DNA from: Clostridiales bacterium
GTDB lineage: Bacteria; Bacillota; Clostridia; Oscillospirales; Oscillospiraceae
DNA length: 64,000 nt
NCBI GenBank assembly: GCA_020860385.1
Contig: JAJBUK010000043.1
Span: 1 to 64,000, forward strand
Direction: 5' to 3'
Below the pieces are notes generated by a model that did not search any database, was not told the origin of the DNA, and saw only the letters and a program-made list of their open reading frames with translations. Below, piece by piece: positions 25,714 through 33,689 of the stretch. A program made the translations under genes and the position numbers. The stretch's first letter is position 1; each line of letters starts with the position of its first letter.

Positions 25714-26607
25714 TCACTCCGGGGTGTAGGGATTCACATGGACCATGCAGTGCTTCACGGAGGGGAATTTCTGCTCGATTACATGATGCACCTGCTCCGC
25801 GATGGCGTGGGCGTCCGTCAGGGAGAGGTCGCCGTTGGCGGAGATCTCCACATCCACATAGGTGCGGCTGGCAAACTGACGGGTTTGCAGCAGGTCTACG
25901 GACTGTACGCCGGGCTGCAACAGGATTTCAATGCGCATATCCCGTTCAATTTCCGGGGAACAGGCCCGGTCCGTCAGTTGGTCGGCTGCGTTCCGGAAAA
26001 TGTCAACGCTGGCCTTTAGGATGAACAGGCAAATTACCACGCTGGCGATGGGGTCGCAGACGGGGTAGCCCAGCCGCGCCCCCAGGATGCCCAGGAGGGA
26101 GCCGATGGAGGAAAGGGCGTCGGAGCGGTGATGCCAGGCGTCTGCCATCAGGGCGGTGGAGCCGATTTTGCGGGCGGCGCTGCGGGTGTACCAATACATG
26201 GCCTCCTTGGCGGCGATGGAGACCAGGGCGGCCACCAGGGCCAGTACGCCGGGGATTTCCAGGGTGTCATAGGACGCGGAAATGATTTTTTCCACACCGG
26301 AGTAGCCGATGCCAATGCCGGTCAGGGCCAGCACCACGGCCAGCAGGATGGAGGCGATGCACTCCAGCCGCTCATGGCCGTACTCGTGGCCAGCGTCCGC
26401 CTTGCGGCCGGCCAGCTTAACGCTGACCATCACCATGACGGTGGAAAAGACATCGCTGGCCGAGTGGACGGCGTCGGAGACCGTGGCGCTGGAGTTGGCC
26501 AGCACGCCGGCCAGCAGCTTAAACAGGGTCAGCAGCAGGTTGACCGCAATGCTCCAGCGGGAGACCTGCATGGCAATTTTGGTTGAATTAGATGAGAAAT
26601 CGTTCAT
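25714..26607 (-). CDS. Cation diffusion facilitator (CDF) family metal/proton antiporter
   Basis: This transporter exports divalent metals (Zn, Mn, Fe, Co or Ni) in exchange for protons. It has 297 aa, typical of the family. Six TM helices are followed by a C-terminal cytosolic domain (about 215-297, DMRIEILLQPGVQSVDLLQT onward). The two metal-binding helix motifs are present: SDAVHSASD (TM2) and DAWHHRSDAL (TM5). I use ATG 26607 (MNDFSSNSTK) after GGAGC. A structured 180-nt leader precedes it, which may be metal-responsive. The metal cannot be assigned from these motifs alone. Confidence 0.92.
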   Translation of the reverse strand: MNDFSSNSTKIAMQVSRWSIAVNLLLTLFKLLAGVLANSSATVSDAVHSASDVFSTVMVMVSVKLAGRKADAGHEYGHERLECIASILLAVVLALTGIGIGYSGVEKIISASYDTLEIPGVLALVAALVSIAAKEAMYWYTRSAARKIGSTALMADAWHHRSDALSSIGSLLGILGARLGYPVCDPIASVVICLFILKASVDIFRNAADQLTDRACSPEIERDMRIEILLQPGVQSVDLLQTRQFASRTYVDVEISANGDLSLTDAHAIAEQVHHVIEQKFPSVKHCMVHVNPYTPE

Positions 26608-26822
26608 GAAAAGCTCCAATCTGCCGCCTTGGGCTGGCATACGCCACATTTGCCCCTCCAGGCGGCGAACGGGGAGATGGATAGAAAAGAATATCTGCGG
26701 GACGAGGAAAGCTCACTGTCCCGCAGATGAATCTTTTGCATAACGTTCTGCTGCCAATTGGCCCGACAAAACTGTCTGTTCAGGTTACTGTCACTCTACC
26801 ACAGCCAATGGCAGTAAGTCAA
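26608..26822 (-). promoter_or_regulatory. Promoter and structured leader of the CDF gene
   Basis: On the minus strand TTGACT (26822-26817), 18 bp and TAGAGT (26798-26793) form the promoter. The leader then folds as ATCTGCGGGAC/GTCCCGCAGAT (about 26691-26727) and, nearer the start codon, GCCGCC/GGCGGC with an inner GGC/GCC. The first stem contains GGGACAG, a string also seen in NiCo riboswitches, but the four-way layout of that class is not evident. Confidence 0.4.
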
Positions 26823-26904
26823 GGAAAACTTTGGTTATCACCGGCAAACCGAGAAAAAGCGGATTTTAGGGAGAAAAAAGTAGAATTTCGGCGGCTGCGT
26901 GCCG

Positions 26905-27597
26905 TTAAGCCGCATTCCGGCGTATCCGCCGCAGGACGGCCCGCTCCACCCGGTCACCGTAAACAATGCCCAGGAGAAACAGCCCGATACCGGCCAGCGT
27001 CAGCAGCGGCAGCGTCCATCCGGGCAGCGTCAGCAGCGAACTGCCCAGCGCGGAGGACACCAGCAGCCCCCAGTGCCGGGTGCAGAGGACGATCAATGCA
27101 AAGCGCCTCCATGAAATATCGGTCAGGCCCGCCATGATGCACAGCAAATCGTCCGGGAAGAAGGGGAAGAGGAAGGCGATGATGAGGAAGGAGGTCCCCT
27201 TCCGCTTGAGGAGGCGCTGGTATTTGGAGGGCAGCTTCCGCGCCACCATGCGCTGGGCGGCTTCCCGGCCAATGGTGCGGCTTAAGAGAAAGGTGATGCT
27301 GCTGCCCAGATTGACGGCCAGAAAGGTCAGGAGAAAGCCCTTCCAGAGGCCCAGAGCCATGCCGCCCGCCAGGGCGACGACGTTGCTGGGAATGGGGGCG
27401 AAGATGACGCTGCTCAGTTGGAGAAGGAAGAACGCCGCCGAAGCGCTGGCGCCGTAAGCGGAAAGCGTCTCCTGGAGCCGCTGGGTGTCTCGGAGTTGGG
27501 AGAAAAGACCAGTTTTCCACAGAAAGACCGCTAGGCCGAGCGTGACCAGTGCGCAGGCGGTGAGGAGTACGATTTGTTTGAGCCGCTGCTTTGACAA
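26905..27597 (-). CDS. TVP38/TMEM64-family membrane protein (VTT domain)
   Basis: This DedA-superfamily integral membrane protein (230 aa) has five or six TM helices. The VTT-domain hallmarks are FAPIPSNVVALAGGMALGLWKG, the re-entrant region GSSITFLLSRTIGR and FPFFPDDLLCIMAGLTDI. Relatives are implicated in lipid scrambling or transport and membrane homeostasis. The gene starts at TTG (MSKQRLKQIV), preceded by AAAGGGGGG. It is read as monocistronic. The 297 bp between it and the CDF gene contain the CDF leader and no further gene. Confidence 0.88.
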   Translation of the reverse strand: MSKQRLKQIVLLTACALVTLGLAVFLWKTGLFSQLRDTQRLQETLSAYGASASAAFFLLQLSSVIFAPIPSNVVALAGGMALGLWKGFLLTFLAVNLGSSITFLLSRTIGREAAQRMVARKLPSKYQRLLKRKGTSFLIIAFLFPFFPDDLLCIMAGLTDISWRRFALIVLCTRHWGLLVSSALGSSLLTLPGWTLPLLTLAGIGLFLLGIVYGDRVERAVLRRIRRNAA

Positions 27598-27865
27598 GGG
27601 GAGCCCCCCTTTCCTTTGTTGCCACCTTTATTGTAACAGAAAAAACCGAAAATTCCATAAAGAAATCGTGAAGATTTGCATAACTTTTCGTATAGCCGGT
27701 TGTAAGGTTCCATAATCATTACACTTTGCCGTTTTTCGTAACCTTTTATACGACGATTTTGTATCCGGCCCCATATGGAATGTATAAAATGGCATACCGA
27801 CCGGACCGGGAGAAGATGCGCCCGACAGGCCGACAAAATCCCCGCAGAAAAGTTGCGCGCTGTGC

Positions 27866-27894
27866 TTGTATAGGGGCGTGCGGTCTGCTATAAT
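27866..27894 (+). promoter_or_regulatory. Promoter of the split threonine/serine exporter
   Basis: TTGTAT (27866-27871), 17 bp, TATAAT (27889-27894), about 44 bp before the start. The rest of the 340-bp intergenic region (27598-27937) shows no gene or clear repeat. Confidence 0.65.
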
Positions 27895-27937
27895 ATTATT
27901 TGCTTGAAAATCTTTGCATGAGGGGAAGGAACGACAT

Positions 27938-28705
27938 ATGAACGACTTGAATCAGCTCTTGGAGTTTATCCTGAAATTCAGCGAGCGGATGCTGGTCAGC
28001 GGGGCGAACCTGGAGCGGCTGGACGACAGCGTCTACCGCATCTGCGACGCCTATGGCTGCCAGGATGTACATTTTTTCTCGCTGAACTGCTATGTCAGCC
28101 TGTGTATGAAGGATGCCGAGGGAAACAAGGCCATGGGGCAGCGGTGCATCTGGAGCGGCACGGATACGCATCTGGAGAACCTCAGCAGACTGAACCAGTT
28201 GTCCCGGCAAATCTGCGCGGAGCCGCCGGAACCGGCGGCCCTGGAGGGCCTGCTGAATGAGGCGGTGAACACGAAGGGCTACTCCCAGCCGATGCTCCTG
28301 GCGGGCTTCCTGCTGGCAATGGCGGGCCTGACCGGCGTGTTTGACGGCAGCCTGGGGGATCTGGTGGTTATCCTGTTCAATACGGTGCTGATGTTCCTGG
28401 CGGGGCTTTACTTGAAGCGGCTCATCTTCAACAAGGTGGTGTTCAACGTCCTCTGCACCTTTGTGGTGGGCAGCATTGCCATCGGCGCGCAGGCAATCGG
28501 CCTGGCCAGCGACCTCTATACCGTGATGATCGTGAACAGCATGATGCTGATTCCCGGTATCCAGATGGTAAACTCTTTCCGGAACATTCTATGCGGAAAT
28601 GAGATCAATGGTTTGGTGGAGTTTTTCAAGGTCGTATTGGAGACGATGGCCATTGTCGGTGGTTTCATCCTGAGTATTTATCTGTTTGGGAGGACGATAG
28701 CATGA
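27938..28705 (+). CDS. Threonine/serine exporter family protein, N-terminal half (DUF1212)
   Basis: This is the first half of a split ThrE exporter (255 aa). An N-terminal hydrophilic domain (about 1-115, FILKFSERMLVSGANLERLDD) is followed by five TM helices. The motif NSMMLIPGIQMVNSFRNILCG is the usual ThrE core. GGGGAAGG lies before ATG 27938; the eight tracked codons upstream are not used. It overlaps the second-half gene (ATGA), matching the common Firmicute split layout in which the two halves act together. Confidence 0.88.
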   Translation: MNDLNQLLEFILKFSERMLVSGANLERLDDSVYRICDAYGCQDVHFFSLNCYVSLCMKDAEGNKAMGQRCIWSGTDTHLENLSRLNQLSRQICAEPPEPAALEGLLNEAVNTKGYSQPMLLAGFLLAMAGLTGVFDGSLGDLVVILFNTVLMFLAGLYLKRLIFNKVVFNVLCTFVVGSIAIGAQAIGLASDLYTVMIVNSMMLIPGIQMVNSFRNILCGNEINGLVEFFKVVLETMAIVGGFILSIYLFGRTIA

Positions 28706-29184
28706 TGGAAGCGGTCAAATTAGTCATTTGCTCTTTTTTCTCTTCCTTTGGCTTCGGCATTGTGTTCCGAATCGAACGGAAGTACCTGCTGGTTGCCGGG
28801 CTCAGCGGCGCGCTGACCAGAATCGTCTATCTGGTGCTGCTGCAAATTACGCCGGAGCCCTTTATCTCCTGCTTCCTGGCGGCTGTGGCGGCGTCCATTT
28901 TCTCGGAATTTATGGCGTCCACCACGAAAAACCCCTCCACCGTGTTTATCTACCCCTCCATCGTCCCGCTGCTGCCCGGCGGCACGCTCTATTATACCGT
29001 GGTCGGGCTGCTGCTCCAGGACACGGAGTTGGTCGCCGCCAATGCGGCCCCCTGCCTCCACTCCCTGGCGGGGCTGGGCATCGGCTTCATTATCATCTCC
29101 ATCTTTATGCACTACCGGCGCACCTATCGGCACCGGATGAAGTGGAAGCTGCTGGGCCGCTTCGGGAAGAAGTCCAAAGTGTGA
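28702..29184 (+). CDS. Threonine/serine exporter family protein, C-terminal half (DUF3815)
   Basis: This is the partner half of the exporter (160 aa) and consists almost entirely of TM helices. It has the family segment ASIFSEFMASTTKNPSTVFIYPSIVPLLPGG and ends in a basic tail. It is coupled to the first half by an ATGATG start overlapping its TGA. Together the two equal one full ThrE protein in length. Substrate specificity (Thr/Ser) is inferred from the family. Confidence 0.88.
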   Translation: MMEAVKLVICSFFSSFGFGIVFRIERKYLLVAGLSGALTRIVYLVLLQITPEPFISCFLAAVAASIFSEFMASTTKNPSTVFIYPSIVPLLPGGTLYYTVVGLLLQDTELVAANAAPCLHSLAGLGIGFIIISIFMHYRRTYRHRMKWKLLGRFGKKSKV

Positions 29185-29210
29185 CCCGCTGAACCATACA
29201 AAAGAACATT

Positions 29211-29258
29211 GACTCACTCTGCCGCAGGCTACAGGCCGGGCAGGGTGGGTCATTTTTT
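29211..29258 (+). terminator. Terminator of the split exporter operon
   Basis: GACTCACTCTGCC pairs with GGCAGGGTGGGTC using two G-U pairs, followed by ATTTTTT. Confidence 0.8.
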
Positions 29259-29281
29259 GTGGAGCGTGGTATGGGAAAAGA

Positions 29282-29318
29282 AAAAGATTGCCGCTGTCGT
29301 TGGCAGCGGCAATCTTTT
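29282..29318 (-). terminator. Terminator of the nifSU operon
   Basis: AAAAGATTGCCGCTG (29282-29296) and CAGCGGCAATCTTTT (29304-29318) form a perfect 15-bp stem with a T run on the minus strand, just past the nifU stop. Confidence 0.9.
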
Positions 29319-29332
29319 GATTAGGGTACAGG

Positions 29333-29773
29333 TCAAATCTGGCAGGCTTCACAGTTGTTGCCGCAGGCCATCTGGCACTCCGGCGGAACCGGCAGGCCCT
29401 TGCGGGTGTAGTAGTCACTGAGGGCGGCCTTCACCGCCTCCTCCGCCAGCACGGAGCAGTGAATCTTCACGGCGGGCAGGCCGTCCAGGGCCTCCACCAC
29501 CGCCTTGTTGGTCAGCTTCAGGGCATCGTCAATGGTCTTGCCTTTGATCATCTCCGTGGCCATGGAGCTGGTGGCGATGGCCGCACCGCAGCCGAAGGTG
29601 TTGAACTTCACGTCGGTGATAACGCCGTCGTCGTCGATTTTCAGGTACATCTTCATAATGTCGCCGCAGACAGCGTTGCCCACTTCGCCCACGCCGTTGG
29701 CGTCGTCCAGCTTGCCTACGTTGCGGGGGTTTGCGAAGTGGTCCCGCACCTTTTCACTATATGCCATTGCCAT
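29333..29773 (-). CDS. nifU: NifU/IscU-type Fe-S cluster assembly scaffold
   Basis: This scaffold protein (146 aa) receives sulfur from the NifS-type desulfurase encoded upstream and builds Fe-S clusters. The three ligand cysteines are in GNAVCGDIM, NTFGCGAAIA and KIHCSVLAEE. The C-terminal tail adds CQMACGNNCEACQI, a Cys-rich extension often seen in clostridial NifU-like proteins. ATG 29773 is closest to AAAGGA; ATG 29767 is an alternative. It lies 33 bp after nifS in one operon. Confidence 0.94.
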   Translation of the reverse strand: MAMAYSEKVRDHFANPRNVGKLDDANGVGEVGNAVCGDIMKMYLKIDDDGVITDVKFNTFGCGAAIATSSMATEMIKGKTIDDALKLTNKAVVEALDGLPAVKIHCSVLAEEAVKAALSDYYTRKGLPVPPECQMACGNNCEACQI

Positions 29774-29806
29774 AATTGCATCGTTCCTTTCTAGTCGTAT
29801 TCACTA

Positions 29807-30994
29807 TTAGTATGCCTGGGCGGTACCGGCTTCGATCATATCCTCCCAGACGGGGGACATATTACGCAGGGTGCGCACAATGCCGGGGAGCTTTTCCAAA
29901 ACGTAATCCACCTCTTCCTCGGTGTTTACCTCATCCAGGGTCAGCCGCAGGGAGCCGTGGGCCACCTCAGTGGGCAGGCCGATGGCCAGCAGCACATGGC
30001 TGGGGTCCAGGCTGCCGCTGGTGCAGGCGCTACCGGAGGAGGCGCAGATACCGGCCAAATCCAGCCGGAGCAGCAGGCTTTCCCCTTCCACCCCTTCAAA
30101 GCAGAAGCTGGCGTTGCCGGGGAGGCGCTTCACCGGGTCGCCGTTCAGGCGGGAGTTGGGGATTTGCAGGACGCCTGCAATCAGCTTGTCCCGCATGGCG
30201 GTGACGCGGGCGGCGTTCTCCTCCATATGGTCGCAGGCCTCCTGGAGGGCGGCGGCCATAGCCACGATGCCGGGGATGTTCTCGGTTCCGGCCCGCCGGC
30301 CCCGCTCCTGAGCGCCGCCTTCAATCAGGTTGCCCAGCAGGACGCCCTTGCGGCAGTACAGGGCACCGGTGCCCTTGACGCCGTGGAACTTGTGCCCGGA
30401 CAGGCTCAACGCGTCGATGCCCTGGGCCTTCACGTCGATAGGCAGATGGCCCACAGCCTGTACCGCGTCAGTGTGGAAGAACACGCCGTGCTTGTGGGAG
30501 ATGGCGGCCAGCTCGGTGATGGGCTGGATGGTGCCGATTTCATTGTTGGCATACATGATGGTGACCAAGGCGGTCTTGTCAGTGATGGCGGCGTCCAGTT
30601 CCTCCGGGCGTACCAGCCCGTCCTCATGGACAGGGAGCAACGTCACCTCAAAGCCCTCCTTCTCCAGCTTTCTCAGGGTGTGGAGGACGGCGTGATGCTC
30701 AAAGGCGGTGGAAATCAAGTGGGTCTTGCCCTTCCTGCGGCCCTGGTAGGCCATCTGGGTGATGATCCAGTTGTCCGCCTCGCTGCCGCCGGAGGTGAAG
30801 TACAGCTCGGAGGGGTTTGCGCCAATCAGGGAGGCGACGGTCTGCCGGGACTCGTCCAGCACCCGGTTGGCATCCTGGCCCAGGGCGTGGAGGGAGGAGG
30901 CGTTGCCATAGTTTTCTTTCAGACAGGGCAGCATGGCGTTCAGCGCCGTTTCGCTGACGCTGGTGGTGGCTGCATTGTCAAAATACACGTTCAT
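29807..30994 (-). CDS. nifS: Cysteine desulfurase (NifS/IscS type)
   Basis: This PLP enzyme (395 aa) converts cysteine to alanine and transfers sulfur for Fe-S cluster assembly. It starts MNVYFDNAATTSV at 30994 (nine tracked codons upstream dropped, AGAAGG upstream). The PLP lysine is in SLSGHKFHGVKGTGALY and the catalytic Cys loop in CASSGSACTSGS. The gene order nifS-nifU and a palindromic promoter suggest control by an IscR/Rrf2-type Fe-S sensor, although no such regulator gene lies next to it. Confidence 0.95.
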   Translation of the reverse strand: MNVYFDNAATTSVSETALNAMLPCLKENYGNASSLHALGQDANRVLDESRQTVASLIGANPSELYFTSGGSEADNWIITQMAYQGRRKGKTHLISTAFEHHAVLHTLRKLEKEGFEVTLLPVHEDGLVRPEELDAAITDKTALVTIMYANNEIGTIQPITELAAISHKHGVFFHTDAVQAVGHLPIDVKAQGIDALSLSGHKFHGVKGTGALYCRKGVLLGNLIEGGAQERGRRAGTENIPGIVAMAAALQEACDHMEENAARVTAMRDKLIAGVLQIPNSRLNGDPVKRLPGNASFCFEGVEGESLLLRLDLAGICASSGSACTSGSLDPSHVLLAIGLPTEVAHGSLRLTLDEVNTEEEVDYVLEKLPGIVRTLRNMSPVWEDMIEAGTAQAY

Positions 30995-31070
30995 AGGAAA
31001 AACCTTCTTTCTGTCAGGCAACGGATGGGAAAACGCTGTGATACCACATAATTCTCTATAGTGTCGCCTG

Positions 31071-31128
31071 AAATCCTACTGGATAATTAGGGTATACCAT
31101 ATTATACCCGAATTGTCAAGTAGGATTT
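31071..31128 (-). promoter_or_regulatory. nifSU promoter inside a nested palindrome (candidate IscR/Rrf2 operator)
   Basis: Minus-strand TTGACA (31119-31114), 17 bp and TATACC (31096-31091) lie inside a 58-bp symmetrical region. Outer arms are AAATCCTACT (31071-31080) and AGTAGGATTT (31119-31128). Inner arms are AATT-GGGTATA and TATACCC-AATT (31085-31114). Repressor binding here would block the promoter. Regulator identity is inferred. Confidence 0.65.
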
Positions 31129-31194
31129 TAAACTGTGTTAGGACAATTCTAGGGGAATGCCCCAAAAGCCGTCGGATGCTGCGGGAAGATTCCT

Positions 31195-31224
31195 GGATAC
31201 CGACCCGGTAGGCGGGAAATACTA
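31195..31224 (+). promoter_or_regulatory. Candidate forespore (SigF/SigG-type) promoter of sigG
   Basis: GGATA (31195-31199), exactly 18 bp and AATACTA (31218-31224) resemble the forespore consensus GHATR-N18-CATWMTA with one mismatch in each box. No sigma-A boxes are obvious here. Confidence 0.45.
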
Positions 31225-31257
31225 GAGGCATATTTCCTGCTAAAGAGGTAGTTGTGT

Positions 31258-32028
31258 ATGCAAAGCAAGGTAGAGATTTGCGGCGTCAACACGTCCCGGT
31301 TAAAGGTCTTAAAGACCGAGGAAATGGTGGCGCTGATGGAGCGCATTCAGGAGGGGGATGAGGATGCCCGGCAGAAGATGATAGAGGGCAACCTGCGACT
31401 GGTGCTGTCGGTGATTCAACGGTTCGCGGGGCGGGGGCAGAACATGGACGATTTGTTCCAAATCGGCTGCATCGGGCTTATCAAGGCGATAGACAACTTT
31501 GACCCCAAATTTCTGGTAAAATTTTCCACCTATGGGGTGCCGATGATTGCCGGGGAGATCCGCCGCTTCCTCCGGGACTCCTCCACCATGCGGGTGTCCC
31601 GCTCCGTCCGGGACACCGCCTATCGCGTCCTCCAGGCCAGGGAGGCTTACCTCAATGAGCATCAGGCGGAGCCGTCCATTGACCAAATCGCGAAAATGCT
31701 GGAGCTGAAACGGGAGGAGGTGGTGACGGCACTGGACGCCATCGCCGACCCGGTGTCCCTGTACGACCCGGTGTACTCCGACGGGACGGACACGGTCTGT
31801 GTCATGGATCAGGTGCGGGACGAGAAGAATACGGACGAGCGCTGGCTGGAGCATATCGCCCTCCGCGAGGCCCTGTCGCGGCTTCCAGACCGGGAGCAGC
31901 ATATTTTGGACCTGCGCTTCTTCCAGGGCAAGACCCAGGTGGAGGTGTCCGCCGAGGTGGGCATCTCTCAGGCCCAGGTGTCCCGGCTGGAGAAGAGTGC
32001 CATCAACCAGATACGAAAGTGTATGTAG
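31258..32028 (+). CDS. sigG: RNA polymerase sporulation sigma factor SigG
   Basis: SigG directs late forespore gene expression in endospore formers. The 256-aa protein has the diagnostic N terminus KVEICGVNTSRLKVLK. Region 2 follows (GNLRLVLSVIQRFAGRGQNMDDLFQIGCIGL), then region 3 (EIRRFLRDSSTMRVSRSVRD) and region 4 (FFQGKTQVEVSAEVGISQAQVSRLEK). The track starts at TTG 31252; I use ATG 31258 after AAAGAGGTAG. In bacilli and many clostridia sigG follows spoIIGA-sigE; here it stands alone beside nifSU. Confidence 0.93.
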   Translation: MQSKVEICGVNTSRLKVLKTEEMVALMERIQEGDEDARQKMIEGNLRLVLSVIQRFAGRGQNMDDLFQIGCIGLIKAIDNFDPKFLVKFSTYGVPMIAGEIRRFLRDSSTMRVSRSVRDTAYRVLQAREAYLNEHQAEPSIDQIAKMLELKREEVVTALDAIADPVSLYDPVYSDGTDTVCVMDQVRDEKNTDERWLEHIALREALSRLPDREQHILDLRFFQGKTQVEVSAEVGISQAQVSRLEKSAINQIRKCM

Positions 32029-32058
32029 CGCAGTGAAAGCGCGGCTACAGACTATGCT

Positions 32059-32099
32059 ACAGGCCGGAAAGGCGGGCGGCATCTTTCCGGCCTGTTTTT
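32059..32099 (+). terminator. Terminator of sigG
   Basis: ACAGGCCGGAAAG (32059-32071) and CTTTCCGGCCTGT (32083-32095) followed by TTTT. Confidence 0.9.
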
Positions 32100-32256
32100 G
32101 TTTTGCACGCACAAACTGCCTAAAAGGATGGGAGGAAAACTGCCCAAAGTCGCTGAAATTGGGATTGTTTTTTGACAGCGTTTGGGGTATATTAGGATGC
32201 GCAAAAATGGGGGCCTGTACTGACTATGCGGCCCCGGAGTAGGAAGTTGAGTGACC

Positions 32257-33552
32257 ATGTCTGTCCTGTTGTCCATTTCCATCGCCGTGCTGGCCGGGCT
32301 GCTGATGACCCGGGTGTTCAAGCCCTTCAAGCTGCCCTCCGTCACGGCCTATCTGATTGCCGGTGTGCTGATCGGCCCCTATGGCCTGGGGGCCCTCCAC
32401 ATCAGCGGCCTGGGATTTACCTCTGCCGAGGCGGTCAGCAAGCTCTCCCTGATTTCTGAGGTGGCGCTGGGCTTTATCGCCTTCTCCATCGGCAACGAAT
32501 TTCGGCTCAAGAGCCTGAAGGCCACCGGGCGGCAGGCGGCGGTCATCGGCGTGGTGCAGGCCGTCGCCGCCACGGCTCTGGTGGATGTAGCGCTGCTGGT
32601 GGTACATACCATGATGCCGGAGAAGCTGTCCGTGGCCCAGGCCATCACCCTGGGGGCCATCGCCACTGCCACTGCCCCTGCCGCCACCCTGATGGTGGTG
32701 CGGCAGTACAAGGCCAAGGGGCCGCTGACCGACCTGCTGCTGCCCATCGTGGCGCTGGACGACGCGGTGGGCCTGGTGGTGTTCGCCGTGTCCTTCGGCA
32801 TTGCCAAGACGCTGACCAGCGGCGTGGTGGATTTCTTCTCCATCCTGGTGAACCCGCTGATTGAAATCGCCGCGTCCCTGGCCCTGGGGGCGGTCATGGG
32901 CTGGCTGCTGACCCAGTTGGAAAAGCTGTTCAACTCCAACACGAACCGGCTGAACCTGACCATCGCCTTTGTCTTCCTCACCGCCTCCCTGGCCATGATT
33001 GAGGTGGAGGTGGGGCCGGTGACCATCGGCTTCTCCTCTCTGCTGGTGTGCATGATGCTGGGGACGGTGTTCTGTAACCTCTGCCCCCTGTCTGACGACC
33101 TGATGGCCGCCTCCGACCGGTGGACGTCGCCCCTCTTCGCCCTGTTCTTCGTTATCAGCGGCGCGGAGCTGGAGCTGAGTGTGTTTACCGACGCCGCCAT
33201 CGTCTGCATCGGCCTGGTGTATATCGCGTTCCGCTCCGCAGGCAAGTACCTGGGGGCCTATGCCAGCGCAAAGTGGACGAAGTGCGCCCCCAACATCTGC
33301 AAGTATCTGGGCATTACGCTGCTGCCCCAGGCGGGCGTGGCGCTGGGCATGTGTACCACCGCCATGCAGCTGGGGGATGCGGGGACGCTGATTCGCAATA
33401 TCACGCTGTTCTCCGTGCTGGTTTATGAGCTGGTGGGGCCGCTGCTGACCAAGCAGGCGCTGACCAAAGCGGGAGATATCCAGCCGAAGTCGGAGGAGGT
33501 CATCAATCGCCGCCAACGGAAGCTGGAGGCCGCCAGGGAGAAAAAGGAATAA
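32257..33552 (+). CDS. Cation:proton antiporter (CPA2/NhaP-Kef membrane domain)
   Basis: This antiporter (431 aa) has 11-13 hydrophobic helices and exchanges Na+ or K+ for protons. The N terminus (LAGLLMTRVFKPFKLPSVTAYLIAGVLIGP) and the ion-site segment VALDDAVGLVVFAVSFG, with the conserved DD pair, are family features. It lacks the cytosolic TrkA/KTN domain of Kef channels and ends in a charged helix (RRQRKLEAAREKKE). The track starts at GTG 32251; ATG 32257 is spaced better from AGGAAG. It is followed directly by its own terminator. Confidence 0.9.
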   Translation: MSVLLSISIAVLAGLLMTRVFKPFKLPSVTAYLIAGVLIGPYGLGALHISGLGFTSAEAVSKLSLISEVALGFIAFSIGNEFRLKSLKATGRQAAVIGVVQAVAATALVDVALLVVHTMMPEKLSVAQAITLGAIATATAPAATLMVVRQYKAKGPLTDLLLPIVALDDAVGLVVFAVSFGIAKTLTSGVVDFFSILVNPLIEIAASLALGAVMGWLLTQLEKLFNSNTNRLNLTIAFVFLTASLAMIEVEVGPVTIGFSSLLVCMMLGTVFCNLCPLSDDLMAASDRWTSPLFALFFVISGAELELSVFTDAAIVCIGLVYIAFRSAGKYLGAYASAKWTKCAPNICKYLGITLLPQAGVALGMCTTAMQLGDAGTLIRNITLFSVLVYELVGPLLTKQALTKAGDIQPKSEEVINRRQRKLEAAREKKE

Positions 33553-33565
33553 CGCCGAAACGGAA

Positions 33566-33608
33566 TGCGGCAGCTGCGGGACAAACGCGGCTGCCGCGCT
33601 TTTTATTT
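33566..33608 (+). terminator. Terminator of the antiporter gene
   Basis: GCGGCAGC (33567-33574) pairs with GCTGCCGC (33590-33597), followed by GCTTTTTATTTTT. Confidence 0.8.
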
Positions 33609-33631
33609 TTGACAGAACGCCGAAAAAACAG

Positions 33632-33660
33632 GTGACGAAGCTGGAAAATTATGTTATACT
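33632..33660 (+). promoter_or_regulatory. Promoter of rsuA
   Basis: GTGACG (33632-33637), 17 bp, TATACT (33655-33660), 29 bp before the start codon. The -35 matches four of six positions. Confidence 0.5.
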
Positions 33661-33689
33661 AAAATGAGTTACGATATGGAGGGCAGGCC

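Noticed and set aside
26690-26728. Call of a NiCo riboswitch
   Set aside because: Only the short GGGACAG string fits; the four-helix junction and second conserved loop were not found, so it is kept as an unclassified leader.
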